From the NCBI RefSeq assembly GCF_037265215.1, contig NZ_CP147737.1, positions 3,008,001 to 3,072,000 of the forward strand: a stretch of 64,000 nt of DNA, given 5' to 3'. Shown here piece after piece: positions 46,683-58,440 of the stretch; position 1 is the stretch's first letter; each line of letters begins with the position of its first letter. Both the position numbers and the translations under genes were made by a program. Under the pieces are notes generated by a model, which saw only the letters and a list, made by a program, of their open reading frames with translations, made no database searches and had not been told where the DNA came from. Source of the DNA: Xenorhabdus griffiniae. GTDB lineage: Bacteria; Pseudomonadota; Gammaproteobacteria; Enterobacterales; Enterobacteriaceae.

Positions 46683-48047
46683 TTACCAACGCTGGTTGAG
46701 CAGGTTTGGTTGAATACCCGCAATCAGATTGGTATTGCCATAATCTTTGGTGACAATTCCCGCTTCAAACTCTTCACGGAAATACTTGATGGCACTCTGC
46801 AGAGGTTCCACAGCACCTGGTGCATGGGCGCAAAACGTTTTGCCTGGACCAAGGAAACGACAGAGTTGTTCTAAAGTTTCAATATCACCTGGCTGGCCTT
46901 TGCCACTCTCAATGGCCCGGAGGATTTTGACACTCCACGGCAAGCCATCACGGCATGGTGTGCACCAACCACAAGATTCACGTGCGAAGAATTCTTCAAG
47001 ATTGCGAGTCAGGGAAACCATATTGATTTCATGATCCACCGCCATTGCCAGTGCGGTTCCCAATCGACTACCCGCTTTAGCGATATGCTCAAAATCCATC
47101 GGCAAATCTAAATGGTCCGCGGTCAGAAAATCAGTTCCTGCCCCTCCGGGTTGCCATGCCTTGAATTTCAAGCCATCACGCATTCCGCCCGCATAATCTT
47201 CAAGAATTTCACGGGCAGTTGTGCCAAAAGGTAATTCCCAAAGACCTGGATTTTTGACTCGGCCAGAAAAGCCCATGAGTTTAGTACCGGCATCTTTACT
47301 TTTGCCGGCACTCAAACCGATATACCACTCTTTCCCATGTTCAAGAATGGCAGGAACGTTACACAATGTTTCGACATTGTTGACGCAGGTAGGTTTACCC
47401 CATACGCCAGCCGTCGCAGGAAATGGCGGTTTTGAACGTGGGTTTGCCCGGCGCCCTTCAAGGGAGTTAATCAAAGCGGTTTCTTCACCACAGATATAAC
47501 GCCCCGCGCCAGTATGAACAAACAGTTCAAAATCAAAACCACTGCCCAAAATGTTTTTGCCAAGCAATCCAGCTGCTTTGGCTTCCTCTATGGCTTTGCG
47601 TAAATGGTCAGCCGCTTCGATATATTCACCGCGCAGGAAGATGTAACCGCGATAGGCTTTCAATGCAAAGGCACTGATTAACATGCCTTCCACCAACAGA
47701 TGAGGCAATTGCTCCATCAATAGGCGATCTTTATAAGTACCCGGCTCCATCTCATCCGCATTACACAATAAATAGCGGATATTCATGCTTTCGTCTTTTG
47801 GCATCAGGCTCCATTTCAAGCCGGTTGAGAAGCCTGCACCGCCACGACCTTTTAAGCCAGCATCTTTAACCAGTGCGGTAATTTCATCAGGAGCCATGCC
47901 CTTCAGTGCTTTTTCGGCTCCTTTATAACCATTTCGGCTTCGGTATTCATCCAGCCAGACAGGTTGTTGGTCATCACGCAACCGCCATGTCAGGGGATGA
48001 GTTTCCGCTGTGCGGATAATTTCTTTCACTCCTGAATGCGTTGTCAT
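46683..48047 (-). CDS. nuoF: NADH-quinone oxidoreductase subunit F
   Basis: Subunit of complex I that binds NADH and FMN and holds cluster N3. The FMN/NADH region has [16 protein letters not shown] and [19 protein letters not shown]. Cluster ligands are in [12 protein letters not shown] with a distant Cys ([11 protein letters not shown]). The 454 residues match E. coli plus a short C-terminal tail. It overlaps nuoE by 4 bp (ATGA), matching the close partnership of the two proteins. Confidence 0.97.
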   Translation of the reverse strand: MTTHSGVKEIIRTAETHPLTWRLRDDQQPVWLDEYRSRNGYKGAEKALKGMAPDEITALVKDAGLKGRGGAGFSTGLKWSLMPKDESMNIRYLLCNADEMEPGTYKDRLLMEQLPHLLVEGMLISAFALKAYRGYIFLRGEYIEAADHLRKAIEEAKAAGLLGKNILGSGFDFELFVHTGAGRYICGEETALINSLEGRRANPRSKPPFPATAGVWGKPTCVNNVETLCNVPAILEHGKEWYIGLSAGKSKDAGTKLMGFSGRVKNPGLWELPFGTTAREILEDYAGGMRDGLKFKAWQPGGAGTDFLTADHLDLPMDFEHIAKAGSRLGTALAMAVDHEINMVSLTRNLEEFFARESCGWCTPCRDGLPWSVKILRAIESGKGQPGDIETLEQLCRFLGPGKTFCAHAPGAVEPLQSAIKYFREEFEAGIVTKDYGNTNLIAGIQPNLLNQRW

Positions 48048-48589
48048 GGATATTGCTCCAGTAATTTTTCAATTTCTTCGGGTTTTACGTAACTGTGGGT
48101 GTCCTCATCAATCATCATCGTGGGTCCCTTGTCACAGTTACCCAGGCAGCAGGTTGGTAACAGTGTGAAACGTCCATCAGCCGTGGTTTGCCCCGGACGA
48201 ATGTTCAGACACGATTCTATCGCTGCCTGAATACCCTGGTAGCCCGTGATGTGACATACGACACTGTCACAGTAACGAATAATGTGACGCCCCACTGGTT
48301 GCCGGTAAATCTGGCTGTAAAACGTCGCCACCCCTTCCACGTCACTGGCCGGAATACCTAATACCTCAGCAATGGCATAAATGGCACCATCCGGCACCCA
48401 ACCACGCTGTTTTTGCACAATCTTCAATGCTTCGATTGACGCAGCACGCGGATCTTCGTAGTGGTGTTTTTCCTGCTCAATGGCATTACGTTCGTCAGCA
48501 CTCAATACAAACTCATTCGGGGTCTGAGCGTCCGTTACGTTAACTACATCAAGGCGTGCTTGCTTGTTTGTGTTAAATTCACTTTGCAT
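48044..48589 (-). CDS. nuoE: NADH-quinone oxidoreductase subunit E
   Basis: Thioredoxin-like subunit of the NADH dehydrogenase part, holding 2Fe-2S cluster N1a. The ligands are in YCDSVVCHI and [12 protein letters not shown]. The 181 residues are a little longer than E. coli NuoE (166), mainly through an extra polar N-terminus ([19 protein letters not shown]). The gap to nuoCD is only 2 bp. Confidence 0.96.
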   Translation of the reverse strand: MQSEFNTNKQARLDVVNVTDAQTPNEFVLSADERNAIEQEKHHYEDPRAASIEALKIVQKQRGWVPDGAIYAIAEVLGIPASDVEGVATFYSQIYRQPVGRHIIRYCDSVVCHITGYQGIQAAIESCLNIRPGQTTADGRFTLLPTCCLGNCDKGPTMMIDEDTHSYVKPEEIEKLLEQYP

Positions 48590-48591
48590 CG

Positions 48592-50391
48592 TTAGCGATC
48601 CACATCAGACATAACAAAATCGATACTGCCCAGATAGACGATAAGGTCAGAAACCAGACTACCGCGGATCACCGATGGAATTTGCTGCAAGTGAGCAAAA
48701 CTTGGTGTACGGATACGGGTACGGTAGCTCATGGTGCTACCATCGCTGGTCAAGTAATAACTGTTGATACCTTTAGTCGCTTCGATCATCTGGAATGATT
48801 CATTGGCAGGCATGACCGGCCCCCATGACACTTGCAGGAAGTGGTTAATCATGGTTTCGATATGCTGCAAAGTCCGTTCTCTCGGTGGCGGAGTGGTCAG
48901 TGGATGATCAGCCTTGAATGGTCCTTCCGGCATATTTTTCAGGCACTGCTCAAGGATGCGCATACTCTGACGGATTTCTTCCACTTTCAGCATTACCCGG
49001 TCATAGCAATCACCGTTGTAGCCTGTTGGTATTTCAAAATCGAAATTTTCATAACCAGAATAAGGGCGCCATTTGCGTACATCAAAACCAATGCCAGTGG
49101 CACGCAGCCCTGCACCGGTAACCCCCCAGTCCAAAGCTTGTTTGGCATTGTAGGCCGCAACCCCAACAGAGCGCCCTTTCAGGACACTGTTTTTCAACGC
49201 TGCTTTGACATAGGAATCCAAACGTTTCGGTAGCCAGTCCAGCAATTCACGCAAGAGTTTGTCCCAACCACGCGGTAAATCATGAGCAACACCACCGATG
49301 CGGAACCATGCCGGATGCATACGGAATCCCGTAATCGCCTCGACGACATCGTAAACTTTCTGTCGGTCAGTAAAGGCAAAGAAGACGGGCGTCATCGCAC
49401 CAACATCCTGGATAAATGTACTGATATAAAGCAGATGGCTATTAATGCGGAACAGTTCGGACAACATGACACGAATTGTTTTCACCCGATCGGGGACTTC
49501 AATACCGGCCAGCTTTTCAACCGCCAGCACATACGGCATTTCGTTAACACATCCTCCCAAATATTCGATGCGATCGGTATAAGGGATATAGCTGTGCCAT
49601 GACTGACGTTCCCCCATTTTTTCGGCACCCCGATGGTGGTAGCCGATATCGGGAACGCAATCGACGATTTCTTCGCCGTCAAGTTGCAGAATAATGCGGA
49701 ATGCACCGTGAGCAGAAGGATGGTTTGGACCGAGATTAAGGAACATGAAATCTTCATTATCTGTACCACGCTTCATACCCCACTCTTCGGGTTTGAAAGT
49801 CAGCGCTTCCATTTCCAGATCTTCTTTCTGCTTAGTCAAGACGAAAGGATCAAATTCCGTGGCACGGGCAGAATATTCCTTGCGCAACGGATGACCTTCC
49901 CATGTCGGTGGCATCAAGATACGACGCAAATTGGGGTGGCCATTGAAGGTGATGCCAAACATTTCCCACGTTTCACGTTCATACCAGTTGGCATTTGGGA
50001 AAATTGACGTGACAGTTGGGATATTCAGGTCTTGTTCAGCGAGCGCGACTTTCAGCATGATGTCGCGATTACGCTCAATAGAAAGGAGATGATAAAACAC
50101 CGAAAAGTCAGCTGCCGGCAAGCCTTCTCGGTGAGAGCGCTGACGCTCATCAACGCCATGCAAGTCAAACAACATGACATAAGGTTTAGGCAATTTTTTC
50201 AGGAACGTTATTACCTTCAGTAACTGTTCCCGTTTGACCCAAACAACTGGCATACCAGTGCGGGTCGGCTGGATGGTAAAGGCATCCGGGCCAAATTGAC
50301 GATTAAGCTCGCTGACAACCGGATCATCAAGATGATCTCGTGTTGCCCAAGCAGGCCGTGCGCTTTCTTGCGCTATCTGATCTGTCATCAT
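48592..50391 (-). CDS. nuoC: NADH-quinone oxidoreductase fused subunit C/D
   Basis: A single 599-residue protein that joins NuoC and NuoD, as in other enterobacteria. The C part has [20 protein letters not shown]. The D part has [15 protein letters not shown] and [11 protein letters not shown], which line the quinone site next to cluster N2. Two adjacent ATGs begin the frame (MMTDQ). About 75 bp separate it from nuoB, where no feature of note is seen. Confidence 0.96.
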   Translation of the reverse strand: MMTDQIAQESARPAWATRDHLDDPVVSELNRQFGPDAFTIQPTRTGMPVVWVKREQLLKVITFLKKLPKPYVMLFDLHGVDERQRSHREGLPAADFSVFYHLLSIERNRDIMLKVALAEQDLNIPTVTSIFPNANWYERETWEMFGITFNGHPNLRRILMPPTWEGHPLRKEYSARATEFDPFVLTKQKEDLEMEALTFKPEEWGMKRGTDNEDFMFLNLGPNHPSAHGAFRIILQLDGEEIVDCVPDIGYHHRGAEKMGERQSWHSYIPYTDRIEYLGGCVNEMPYVLAVEKLAGIEVPDRVKTIRVMLSELFRINSHLLYISTFIQDVGAMTPVFFAFTDRQKVYDVVEAITGFRMHPAWFRIGGVAHDLPRGWDKLLRELLDWLPKRLDSYVKAALKNSVLKGRSVGVAAYNAKQALDWGVTGAGLRATGIGFDVRKWRPYSGYENFDFEIPTGYNGDCYDRVMLKVEEIRQSMRILEQCLKNMPEGPFKADHPLTTPPPRERTLQHIETMINHFLQVSWGPVMPANESFQMIEATKGINSYYLTSDGSTMSYRTRIRTPSFAHLQQIPSVIRGSLVSDLIVYLGSIDFVMSDVDR

Positions 50392-50466
50392 TCTTCACCA
50401 CAACGCTTGATCAGGGTTTTTGTGATCGCAACACATTGCTCTGGTTACGCTATATGGCTAAAAGCC

Positions 50467-51141
50467 TTAAATTTCGTCTGGCGTACGCAGATTTTTCACT
50501 GCAATACGTTCACCGCGTTTCCTTTCTCTTTCTGATTGCATATTGGCGCGGTAAACCCCTTGATCGCCAACCACCCATGACAGTGGGCGTCGTTCTTTGC
50601 CTATGGACTCTTGCAATAGCAGCAGAGCCTGCATATAGGCTTCAGGGCGAGGAGGGCAGCCAGGAATATAAACATCGACAGGGATAAATTTATCAACCCC
50701 TTGAACTACGGAGTAAATGTCGTACATACCACCAGAGTTTGCGCAGGCTCCCATTGAGATAACCCATTTCGGCTCCAGTAATTGGTCGTACAGGCGTTGA
50801 ATGACGGGCGCCATTTTGACGAAACAGGTCCCGGAAATCACCATGAAATCAGCCTGACGGGGAGATGCTCGCAATACTTCGGCACCAAAACGTGCAACAT
50901 CGTGGACAGCGGTAAATGACGTCACCATTTCCACGTAGCAGCAAGAAAGTCCGAAGTTATAAGGCCACAGGGAGTTTTTCCTCCCCCAATTCACCATATT
51001 ATGCAGAGCATGTTCCAGTTTCCCCATATAGACACTTCGGTGAACATGTTGCTCCAAGGGATCGCTGACAGTTTCCTGTTTTTGCAGGGGATAACGGTCA
51101 TTCTCACCGTTAGGATCTATGCGGGTGAGCGTATAATCCAT
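50467..51141 (-). CDS. nuoB: NADH-quinone oxidoreductase subunit B
   Basis: Subunit that carries cluster N2, the electron donor to quinone. Its unusual ligand set with two adjacent cysteines is visible in GLSCCYVEM, then GTCFVKMAP and [10 protein letters not shown]. The 224 residues match E. coli NuoB (220). It lies 15 bp after nuoA. Confidence 0.97.
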   Translation of the reverse strand: MDYTLTRIDPNGENDRYPLQKQETVSDPLEQHVHRSVYMGKLEHALHNMVNWGRKNSLWPYNFGLSCCYVEMVTSFTAVHDVARFGAEVLRASPRQADFMVISGTCFVKMAPVIQRLYDQLLEPKWVISMGACANSGGMYDIYSVVQGVDKFIPVDVYIPGCPPRPEAYMQALLLLQESIGKERRPLSWVVGDQGVYRANMQSERERKRGERIAVKNLRTPDEI

Positions 51142-51156
51142 CTTTATGCCTCGCTA

Positions 51157-51621
51157 TTACTGCATGTGACTGTTGTTGGTATGATTGCCAGTAGTGTTGA
51201 TATAAGTATCAGCACTCGGTTTACTAACCTGACGTTTTGAACGCGCTGGTGTCCAATCCAATGCCCCAATACGCGCCAGATAAACCAAACCTGCCAATAA
51301 CACCAAAATGAAAATGCTTGCTTCGGCAAAGCCTAGCCAACCGCTCTCTTTGATTGAGACGGCCCATGCATACAGGTAAAGGACTTCAATGTCGAAGATA
51401 ACAAAGAACATGGCAACCAGATAAAACTTCGCCGACAGACGCAAACGTGCACTGCCGACAGAATCGATACCTGATTCATAAGGGACGTGTTTTGCCCTGG
51501 CTTTCGCCCTGCCCCCCATGAAGTACCCACCCAGTAGCATGAATGCGCACAAACCAAGAGCACCTATTAGAAAAACCGCGAATGCCCAGTGATGGGCTAA
51601 AATTCCAGTGGATGTAGACAT
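51157..51621 (-). CDS. nuoA: NADH-quinone oxidoreductase subunit A
   Basis: A three-helix membrane subunit of complex I (154 residues) and first gene of the operon. The conserved loop that reaches the quinone site is [20 protein letters not shown], and helix 2 begins [21 protein letters not shown]. The C-terminal tail is polar ([10 protein letters not shown] and beyond). Promoters of the operon should lie in the 0.7 kb upstream. Confidence 0.96.
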   Translation of the reverse strand: MSTSTGILAHHWAFAVFLIGALGLCAFMLLGGYFMGGRAKARAKHVPYESGIDSVGSARLRLSAKFYLVAMFFVIFDIEVLYLYAWAVSIKESGWLGFAEASIFILVLLAGLVYLARIGALDWTPARSKRQVSKPSADTYINTTGNHTNNSHMQ

Positions 51622-52329
51622 ACTCGTTGCTTACTCATCAAAAGTGGTGTCAAAGTGTCTGCTCTTTTTGCCGGCAGTGTTGCACCACATCGATTCATGG
51701 GAAGGGATAACAACCAAATCTGAAACAACGCTAATCAATGTATCTTATCGATTGAATCGTCTTGGTTTTTATTCCTCTCAACAAAATTCGCCCTAACGGC
51801 AAAAGCACCTGCCTATTTATTTACAAACCACAAACCATTAATTAACGGATTGTGCTGGCATACCGCTAAAACGTGTCAGTCGTACAAAAAAACCTCTTCC
51901 TGACATAACTAGTCTAACCGATAACTCGACTTTACTACACCATTATCGCAGGAAAAACCTGTCTTTCCACTGCACTGCTTGGGGTATTTTTATGATCAAG
52001 TGCACAGTTTCATTGAAAAATATTCAACACTTGAATGTAATTTATTCAACGATTAATAAATTGTTTCTAAAAAGAACGATTAAAGTGCAATAAGCGAGCT
52101 ATTTCTGAAAATGGTTTATTTTATCAAGTTAGGAAAATGAAATTTGTTAACAAAACAACATTCTATTAACCAAAATTCGAAAGGTATAGGAAAATTAGTA
52201 GGGTATATTTCTTATTAGAAATATCAGAAATGGAAATGAAAATTTGAGAAGATTATTAATAAGTAATTAGCAACAGGCTAATACTTCCATAAATAAAATG
52301 GAAATATTAGCCTATAAAACACATAATAC
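51622..52329. other. Regulatory interval upstream of nuoA
   Basis: No gene is seen in these 0.7 kb. The region must hold the nuo promoters, which in E. coli answer to ArcA, NarL, FNR and Fis; I did not resolve individual sites. An imperfect inverted repeat, aggctaatacttccat (52275-52290) against atggaaatattagcct (52299-52314), lies just after lrhA and may end its transcript, but a T run is lacking. Confidence 0.55.
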
Positions 52330-53322
52330 TTATTCGTCTATATTTTCAGCGGAATTTTCATCCACTGTTTCAGTTGATTTGATGGGTTCAATCGTATCGA
52401 TAGATTCATCCATTTCGTCGGATTCATCAGATTCAACAGCTGTTACAGTATAAGGTGTTTTCTTATTTTCTATTGCATCAAAAACAGTCAAAACAGATTC
52501 GTTCTGTTCGTTACTATTACGATATAAGAAGAATTGGATTTCCGGCAGACGTGGTAATCCTTCAATTTCACCTAAAATTCTCAGGTCCGCATTCTGCATT
52601 TCCAGAGGGCGAGCCGTAATGCCGACTTCTGCATTCACAGCCGCGCGAACAGCGGATAAGGAAGCAGCTTCATACGCAATACGCCATGAAATGCCAGCCA
52701 TATCCAGTGTTTCCTGAGCGATCTGGCGGAAAGGATTAGTTTCATCCATTACAACCAACGGGACAGGCTCGTTTGTCTGCAATTGGAAATCTGGTGCACA
52801 GTGCCATAAAACAGGCGAAGAACGTAAGAGTGTTTTAGGATGGTGGTTGATTTTTGCTGTGGTGACTGCCAAATCAATCTCATGGTTATCCAACATGCTT
52901 TCGATAAACTGAGCGCGCTTAATACGCACATCAACGGCCACACGTGGATAGACAGAGGCAATACGGTTCAATAAGAAAGGAAGCAGTGTATCAACAGCGT
53001 CATCGGATACACCTATTCTTAATTCACCGTCGGCATCATTGTAGGTTAATGATGCGGTTGCATCGTCATTAGCACGCAGAATTTGGCGTGCGTAACCAAG
53101 AAGTTGAAGACCATGTTCGGTCAGAAGCTTATTGCGACCGTGACGAGCAAACAACTCTCTCCCCACGAGATGTTCCAACCGCTGCATTTGCTGACTCACA
53201 GCTGACTGCGTTCTAGAAACAGCTGCCGCTGCTGCTGCAAAAGTATTTAAGTCAGCAACAGCAACAAAAGTTCTTAGCAGATCGAGATCGAGGTTTATTA
53301 TCTGACGATTTGCATTTATCAT
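52330..53322 (-). CDS. lrhA: LysR-type global regulator LrhA/HexA
   Basis: A LysR-family regulator next to nuo, as in E. coli. The N-terminal helix-turn-helix (LDLLRTFVAVADLNTFAAAA, SRTQSAVSQQMQRLEHLVG) is almost identical to E. coli LrhA. The effector domain (LRIGVSDDAVDTLLPFLLN) is less alike. LrhA represses motility genes in E. coli, and HexA represses virulence and secondary metabolites in Photorhabdus, Xenorhabdus and Erwinia. The C-terminus differs strongly from E. coli: about 35 residues very rich in Asp, Glu and Ser. It is a single gene, with long non-coding stretches on both sides. Confidence 0.95.
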   Translation of the reverse strand: MINANRQIINLDLDLLRTFVAVADLNTFAAAAAAVSRTQSAVSQQMQRLEHLVGRELFARHGRNKLLTEHGLQLLGYARQILRANDDATASLTYNDADGELRIGVSDDAVDTLLPFLLNRIASVYPRVAVDVRIKRAQFIESMLDNHEIDLAVTTAKINHHPKTLLRSSPVLWHCAPDFQLQTNEPVPLVVMDETNPFRQIAQETLDMAGISWRIAYEAASLSAVRAAVNAEVGITARPLEMQNADLRILGEIEGLPRLPEIQFFLYRNSNEQNESVLTVFDAIENKKTPYTVTAVESDESDEMDESIDTIEPIKSTETVDENSAENIDE

Positions 53323-54125
53323 TGTTTATTCATCACTTTTTTTTGATTTTAATTACTAACTAACCTGGTGTTTTTACTTCAGCAGTATCAAATAAAATAA
53401 TACCGATTGTGACATTACTCTACTCTATTAAATAGGGCAAAGGTTTACTGCATTTTTTTACTATTTAAATCATCATGGGTTTTATTTTCTCCTTTCTTAA
53501 CAAAATTTATGCAATCCCAAAATAAGTCTAGAGAGAAAACCCTATTTACATCACATAATCACGAATTTCCAGTACAAATACCCTTTTTCTGACTTGCTTC
53601 AAAGAATAACCTAATCTGAATTAGGAACACTTAACATTATCAGATAGTATTAGAATTTTTAATAAATTGACATTTTTATCGAATAGGCTCAAAAATGCTA
53701 TGGATAAAAACTCAAAAAATTTGTCAAAGTATCCTGAGATAAAAACCTAAATTAACTTTAGGTCAGTAAAGATAAATTATAAGAATACATTATACAAATC
53801 TTCTTACTTTTATTGACAATTTGGATTCCCTGAAAAAACGACAAATGAACCCAAAAGCTTCGTCAAAATGTCATCTACTGTCTCTCTTGCCATCTAAAAA
53901 CCCGTCATTATGCGAAATTTAATTACAATTTAACACATATAGTTGAAATAAAACACCAATAAAAGACAATAATTCAGAGAGCAAACTTATTCATTTATTC
54001 TTAAAACAATCATTTTAACCAAAGATATCAAAGCCTCTTCAAAATACAGACTGAGAAGAGTACATTGATCATCACACTTTTTATGCCGGTTAGTATCCAT
54101 TTTGCCAAAGAGGTCAAGGCACCCT
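53323..54125. other. Long AT-rich interval between lrhA and alaA
   Basis: About 0.8 kb without a gene or a palindromic repeat. Both divergent genes should have promoters here. A long leader before lrhA would fit heavy regulation of that gene, but I recognise no specific site. Confidence 0.55.
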
Positions 54126-55340
54126 ATGTTTTCCATTAATAAATCCAGTAAATTAGATAATGTCTGCTACGACATTCGAGGGAATACCCTCAAAGAAGCC
54201 AAACGACTCGAAGAAGAAGGTAATAAGATACTGAAATTAAACATTGGTAATCCGGCGCCATTCGGATTTGAAGCACCTGATGAAATTTTAGTCGATGTTA
54301 TCCGTAATCTGCCAACCGCCCAGGGTTACTCTGATTCAAAAGGATTGTATTCAGCGCGTAAGGCAATCATGCAGCATTATCAGGCCAGAAATATGCTGGA
54401 TGTCACCGTTGAAGATATCTTTATTGGTAATGGTGTCTCTGAACTTATTGTTCAATCCATGCAGGCCCTGTTGAATACTGGGGACGAAATGTTGGTGCCT
54501 GCGCCTGACTACCCTCTTTGGACTGCGGCAGTATCACTTTCCAGCGGCAATGCCGTCCACTACCTATGTGATGAGCAACAAGGCTGGTTTCCTGACTTAG
54601 ATGACATACGCCGTAAGATTACCCCACGTACCCGTGGTATCGTTATTATCAACCCGAATAACCCAACCGGCGCGGTATATAGCAAAGAGTTGTTGCTGGA
54701 AATCGTAGAAATCGCCCGCCAGCATAATCTGATTATCTTTGCTGACGAGATTTACGACAAAATCCTGTACGATGATGCCCAGCACCACCCCATTGCAGCA
54801 TTAGCACCTGATCTCTTTACTGTGACTTTTAATGGTCTGTCCAAAACCTATCGTGTTGCTGGTTTCCGTCAAGGCTGGATGGTCCTCAACGGCCCCAAAA
54901 AACAGGCTAAGGATTATATTGAAGGATTAGAAATGCTGGCATCAATGCGCCTTTGTGCCAATGTGCCAATGCAGCACGCAATCCAAACAGCATTAGGTGG
55001 TTATCAAAGCATCAGTGAATTTATTTTCCCAGGTGGCAGACTCTATGAACAACGTAACCGTGCATGGGAACTGATTAACCAGATCCCTGGAGTTTCCTGT
55101 GTGAAACCGATGGGTGCCCTCTATATGTTCCCGAAAATAGACACCAAACGTTTCAATATTTATGATGACCAAAAAATGGTACTCGATCTCTTACTACAGG
55201 AGAAAGTCTTGCTGGTTCAAGGCACCGCATTTAACTGGCCAGATCCTGACCATTTCCGCATTGTTACACTGCCACATGTCGCTGACTTACAAATAGCAAT
55301 TGAAAAATTCGCCCGATTCATCGGTAATTATCGCCAATAA
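54126..55340 (+). CDS. alaA: Glutamate-pyruvate aminotransferase AlaA
   Basis: PLP-dependent class I aminotransferase, the main enzyme for alanine synthesis from pyruvate and glutamate (formerly YfbQ). It aligns with E. coli AlaA throughout: NIGNPAPFGFEAPDEILVD, GNGVSELIVQ, INPNNPTGAVYS, FADEIYDKILYDD, and the PLP lysine in FNGLSKTYRVAGFRQGWM. I chose the ATG at 54126 (MFSINKSSKLDNVCYD) with aagg upstream, giving 404 residues. A TTG at 54102 would add 8 unconserved residues. A stem-loop follows at 55359. Confidence 0.96.
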   Translation: MFSINKSSKLDNVCYDIRGNTLKEAKRLEEEGNKILKLNIGNPAPFGFEAPDEILVDVIRNLPTAQGYSDSKGLYSARKAIMQHYQARNMLDVTVEDIFIGNGVSELIVQSMQALLNTGDEMLVPAPDYPLWTAAVSLSSGNAVHYLCDEQQGWFPDLDDIRRKITPRTRGIVIINPNNPTGAVYSKELLLEIVEIARQHNLIIFADEIYDKILYDDAQHHPIAALAPDLFTVTFNGLSKTYRVAGFRQGWMVLNGPKKQAKDYIEGLEMLASMRLCANVPMQHAIQTALGGYQSISEFIFPGGRLYEQRNRAWELINQIPGVSCVKPMGALYMFPKIDTKRFNIYDDQKMVLDLLLQEKVLLVQGTAFNWPDPDHFRIVTLPHVADLQIAIEKFARFIGNYRQ

Positions 55341-55358
55341 CCATAATCTTTTTCATTA

Positions 55359-55398
55359 AAGCCAATCCCATTAATATTAACAAATTAATGGGATGGCT
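55359..55398 (+). terminator. Stem-loop after alaA
   Basis: The arms agccaatcccattaat and attaatgggatggct pair with one bulge, then cttcg follows. There is no long T run, so it may be a terminator or a transcript-end stabiliser. Confidence 0.55.
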
Positions 55399-55567
55399 CT
55401 TCGCTGAGATAAATACTTATTTCTGACTTACCGCTATTTTTTCCATAAATGAATTTTCCGCGCGTAAATATTCCCGTTGTTTTTCAAGTTATCGATACTC
55501 CGCTCACAATTAACCATATTATTCCGCTACAATTTTGCTACAAATTAATCGGCTACAAGAGGAAATT

Positions 55568-56149
55568 ATGAGTCATTTTTTCGCCCAATTATCCCGCCTG
55601 AAATTAATTAGCCGTTGGCCCCTTATGAGAAATGTACGTACAGAAAATGTTTCAGAGCACAGTTTACAGGTTGCTTTTGTCGCACACGCTTTGGCAATCA
55701 TCAAAAACCGTAAATTCAGCGGCAATGTCAATCCTGAACGGATCGCCCTGTTGGCAATGTATCACGATGCCAGCGAAGTCATCACCGGTGATTTACCAAC
55801 ACCCATTAAGTACTACAATCCCCAAATTGCCCATGAATATAAGAAAATAGAAAAAATAGCCCAACAAAAATTATTGGCTATGTTACCGGCTGAATTACAG
55901 GATGATTTTCGTACCATTCTGGATGAGCATCACCATAGTGAAGAAGAAATCCGTATTATCAAACAAGCCGATGCATTATGCGCTTACTTGAAATGCCTGG
56001 AGGAACTCTCAGCAGGCAATACTGAATTCAATCAAGCCAAAAAGCGATTGGATAAGACACTGGCAGAGCGTCGCAGTGAAGAAATGGATTATTTTATGGA
56101 TGTGTTTGTACCAAGTTTCAGTCTCTCCCTTGATGAAATCAGCTTATAA
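55568..56149 (+). CDS. yfbR: 5'-deoxynucleotidase YfbR
   Basis: HD-domain phosphohydrolase that dephosphorylates deoxyribonucleoside 5'-monophosphates. The metal-binding His and Asp residues are visible in VSEHSLQVA (His) and [16 protein letters not shown] (HD), with a distal Asp in [13 protein letters not shown] used the ATG at 55568 ([14 protein letters not shown]), with agagga upstream, giving 193 residues as in E. coli (199). Same neighbour order as E. coli. Confidence 0.95.
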   Translation: MSHFFAQLSRLKLISRWPLMRNVRTENVSEHSLQVAFVAHALAIIKNRKFSGNVNPERIALLAMYHDASEVITGDLPTPIKYYNPQIAHEYKKIEKIAQQKLLAMLPAELQDDFRTILDEHHHSEEEIRIIKQADALCAYLKCLEELSAGNTEFNQAKKRLDKTLAERRSEEMDYFMDVFVPSFSLSLDEISL

Positions 56150-56249
56150 ATCATACGCATTACCTTTTAAGTTGCTCATTATAAGACAACATAACTCATT
56201 GTTTCTTAAAATGAGATGGGTATATTACCCAGCCATAATCATTTAGAGT

Positions 56250-56365
56250 TATATACGCATTAAACTTCAAGTTGCAAGTTGCAATTTACAACACGCTATG
56301 AAACCTGATTTCTCCCCCGCTTCGCGGGGAGAAATCACACGCATCTTGAAGTCAGATTGATATAA
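56250..56365 (+). repeat. Palindromic intergenic repeat, copy 8
   Basis: A full copy with a small internal duplication of the left arm (caagttgcaagttgcaattt). The inner hairpin is cccccgcttcgcgggga, and the end reads catcttgaagtcagattgatata. Confidence 0.9.
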
Positions 56366-56396
56366 TTATTCAATAATATTAAACAATATTCCTGAC

Positions 56397-56422
56397 GCAG
56401 CTTCCTGCTATGCGGAAGCTGC
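56397..56422 (-). terminator. Stem-loop after yfbS
   Basis: A perfect 9-bp stem, gcagcttcc against ggaagctgc, with an 8-base loop, 13 bp after the yfbS stop. On the minus strand it is followed by gtcaggaata with no T run, so termination by this site alone is uncertain. Confidence 0.5.
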
Positions 56423-56434
56423 TTCGATAAAATA

Positions 56435-58279
56435 TTAGAATGGAAAAAGTATTGGGATAATCGCAACGCTAATCCCCATCACAATTAACGTAAAAGGTAC
56501 GCCAAGTTTCACGAAATCAGCAAACCGATATCCTCCCGGCCCCAGTACCAATGTATTAACGGGAGATGAAACGGGTGTCATAAATGCTGCCGAAGCCGCC
56601 ACACCAATAATCATCGCAAAGGGCAAAGGAGAAACAGCCATCTCATTCGCCGCCGCAATCGCAATCGGGGCCATTAGCACAGCTGTCGCAGTGTTGGAAA
56701 TAAACAATCCTATCATGGCGCAAAGTACAAACAGGCACACCAACATCACCCGTGGCCCCATATTACCTGCGATATCCATCAATCCCTTGACAATGAGATC
56801 AATACCTCCCGTCTTCTGCAATGCCAGCGCAAAAGGCATCATGCCAACAATCAAAATAATGCTCGGCCAGTGAATGGAACGGTAAGCACTTTCCATATCA
56901 ATACAGCGGAATTTCCCCATTAACAGGCAGGCGATTAACGCGGCAATAAAATTGGGAATTTCATTGGTCAGCATCATAGCGACCATCAGGGCAAGGCAGA
57001 ATAAGGCATGTGGAGCTTGTGAGGCAGCAGGGGCCGCACTTTCCACCTCAACAGGCAGATTTAGCACAATAAAATCCGGCGTTTTTGTTTTTAACGCATG
57101 GATCAATTTCCAATCGCCAATCAACAGCAGGGTATCACCAAGCAACACAGGTTCATCCACTAACTTCCCTTCTAACGCTTTTCCCCCGCGACGTATCCCC
57201 ACTACATTGAGACCATAGCGTGTACGAAATTTCATATCACGCAATGATTGCCCCAAAAGTTCGGATTCAGGGAGCACCGAAACCTCAGCCATACCCACAT
57301 TACGCGAGTGCTCGGAAAAATATTCCCCACGCAATACCATCGGTTCTAGCTGCTGCTCACGGCAAAACTCCCGCAAATCAATATCACTATCCGACATATC
57401 CACCAGCAAGACATCCTGCCTCTGCAATTCCATGTCCCCTGTGGCAGCCACCATCACTCGACGGAATTTACGCCAACGCTCAATACCAATGACATTGGCG
57501 CCATAACGGGCGCGCAGCCCTAATTCATCCAATGTGTGTCCAACCAGAGACGAACCTGGACGGATAGTCAGACGGCGAGCACGGCCCGACAATTTATAAT
57601 CGCGTATCAAACCACGAAATGTTCGATGATAACGCTCGTCCGTTGTCTGATGGGTTATTCCCCCTAGCCAGCGACGAGCAACGAGCATGTAAACTACGCC
57701 AGCCATCAACACTAATATACCGATCGGTGTAATGGAGAAGAAATCAAAACCCCGCAGACCCTCGCGCACCAGCTCACTATTGACGACCATATTAGGTGGC
57801 GTTGCGACCAAGGTCATCATGCCGCTGATCAAACCGGCAAATCCTAATGGCATCATCAATCGCCCCGGAGAGGTTTTCATTCTGGCAGCCACGCTCAGGA
57901 CAACAGGTATAAATATTGCCACAACGCCCGTAGAACTCATGAAAGCCCCCAATCCGGCAACGGATAACATTAACCAAACCAACATCTTGGTTTCATTGTT
58001 ACCTGCGACACGGACCAACCAGTCTCCCATCTGATAAGCAACTCCAGTTCTCACCAACCCTTCGCCAATGACAAATAGGGCAGCAATCAGCAACACATTG
58101 GGATCACTAAAACCGACAGTGGCTTCACTTAACGTCAGTGTGCCACTCAAGACAAATGCGATGATCAGCAATAAAGCCACAACATCCATTCTGACTTTAT
58201 TGGTGGTGAAAAGCACAATGGCTATCAATAGCAGGGTTAATACCCATAACAGTTCGCTACTCAATTTGGCCTCTATCAA
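56435..58279 (-). CDS. yfbS: YfbS, SLC13-type transporter with paired TrkA-C domains
   Basis: A membrane transporter of 614 residues of the divalent anion/sodium symporter (SLC13/DASS) type. The first half has about six helices ([52 protein letters not shown]). Two cytoplasmic TrkA-C regulatory domains follow (about residues 215-290 and 310-390; [40 protein letters not shown]). The second helical half has [18 protein letters not shown] and [17 protein letters not shown]. The transported substrate is not known even in E. coli. Same order as E. coli. Confidence 0.93.
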   Translation of the reverse strand: MIEAKLSSELLWVLTLLLIAIVLFTTNKVRMDVVALLLIIAFVLSGTLTLSEATVGFSDPNVLLIAALFVIGEGLVRTGVAYQMGDWLVRVAGNNETKMLVWLMLSVAGLGAFMSSTGVVAIFIPVVLSVAARMKTSPGRLMMPLGFAGLISGMMTLVATPPNMVVNSELVREGLRGFDFFSITPIGILVLMAGVVYMLVARRWLGGITHQTTDERYHRTFRGLIRDYKLSGRARRLTIRPGSSLVGHTLDELGLRARYGANVIGIERWRKFRRVMVAATGDMELQRQDVLLVDMSDSDIDLREFCREQQLEPMVLRGEYFSEHSRNVGMAEVSVLPESELLGQSLRDMKFRTRYGLNVVGIRRGGKALEGKLVDEPVLLGDTLLLIGDWKLIHALKTKTPDFIVLNLPVEVESAAPAASQAPHALFCLALMVAMMLTNEIPNFIAALIACLLMGKFRCIDMESAYRSIHWPSIILIVGMMPFALALQKTGGIDLIVKGLMDIAGNMGPRVMLVCLFVLCAMIGLFISNTATAVLMAPIAIAAANEMAVSPLPFAMIIGVAASAAFMTPVSSPVNTLVLGPGGYRFADFVKLGVPFTLIVMGISVAIIPILFPF

Positions 58280-58440
58280 CGATACCTTTCAAATATGACT
58301 ATCCGCACGACCAATCTGCCAATTAGCAGATTGGCTATATATCAAAAGCCTACAGGTACAAACGTTAACAAAGTCAGTAGACCATGTTTCTTAGAGAAAA
58401 TCCCTCGTTATGATCAAGGAACCTTTTGATTTGGGATGCG

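Larger units (their letters stand above)
56150..56434. other. Repeat-filled gap between convergent yfbR and yfbS
   Basis: The gap holds a degenerate half repeat (56153-56226, catacgcattaccttttaagttgc then aaatgagatgggtata), a full copy at 56250-56365, and a stem gcagcttcc-tgctatgc-ggaagctgc at 56397-56422 that may end the yfbS transcript. Confidence 0.7.
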
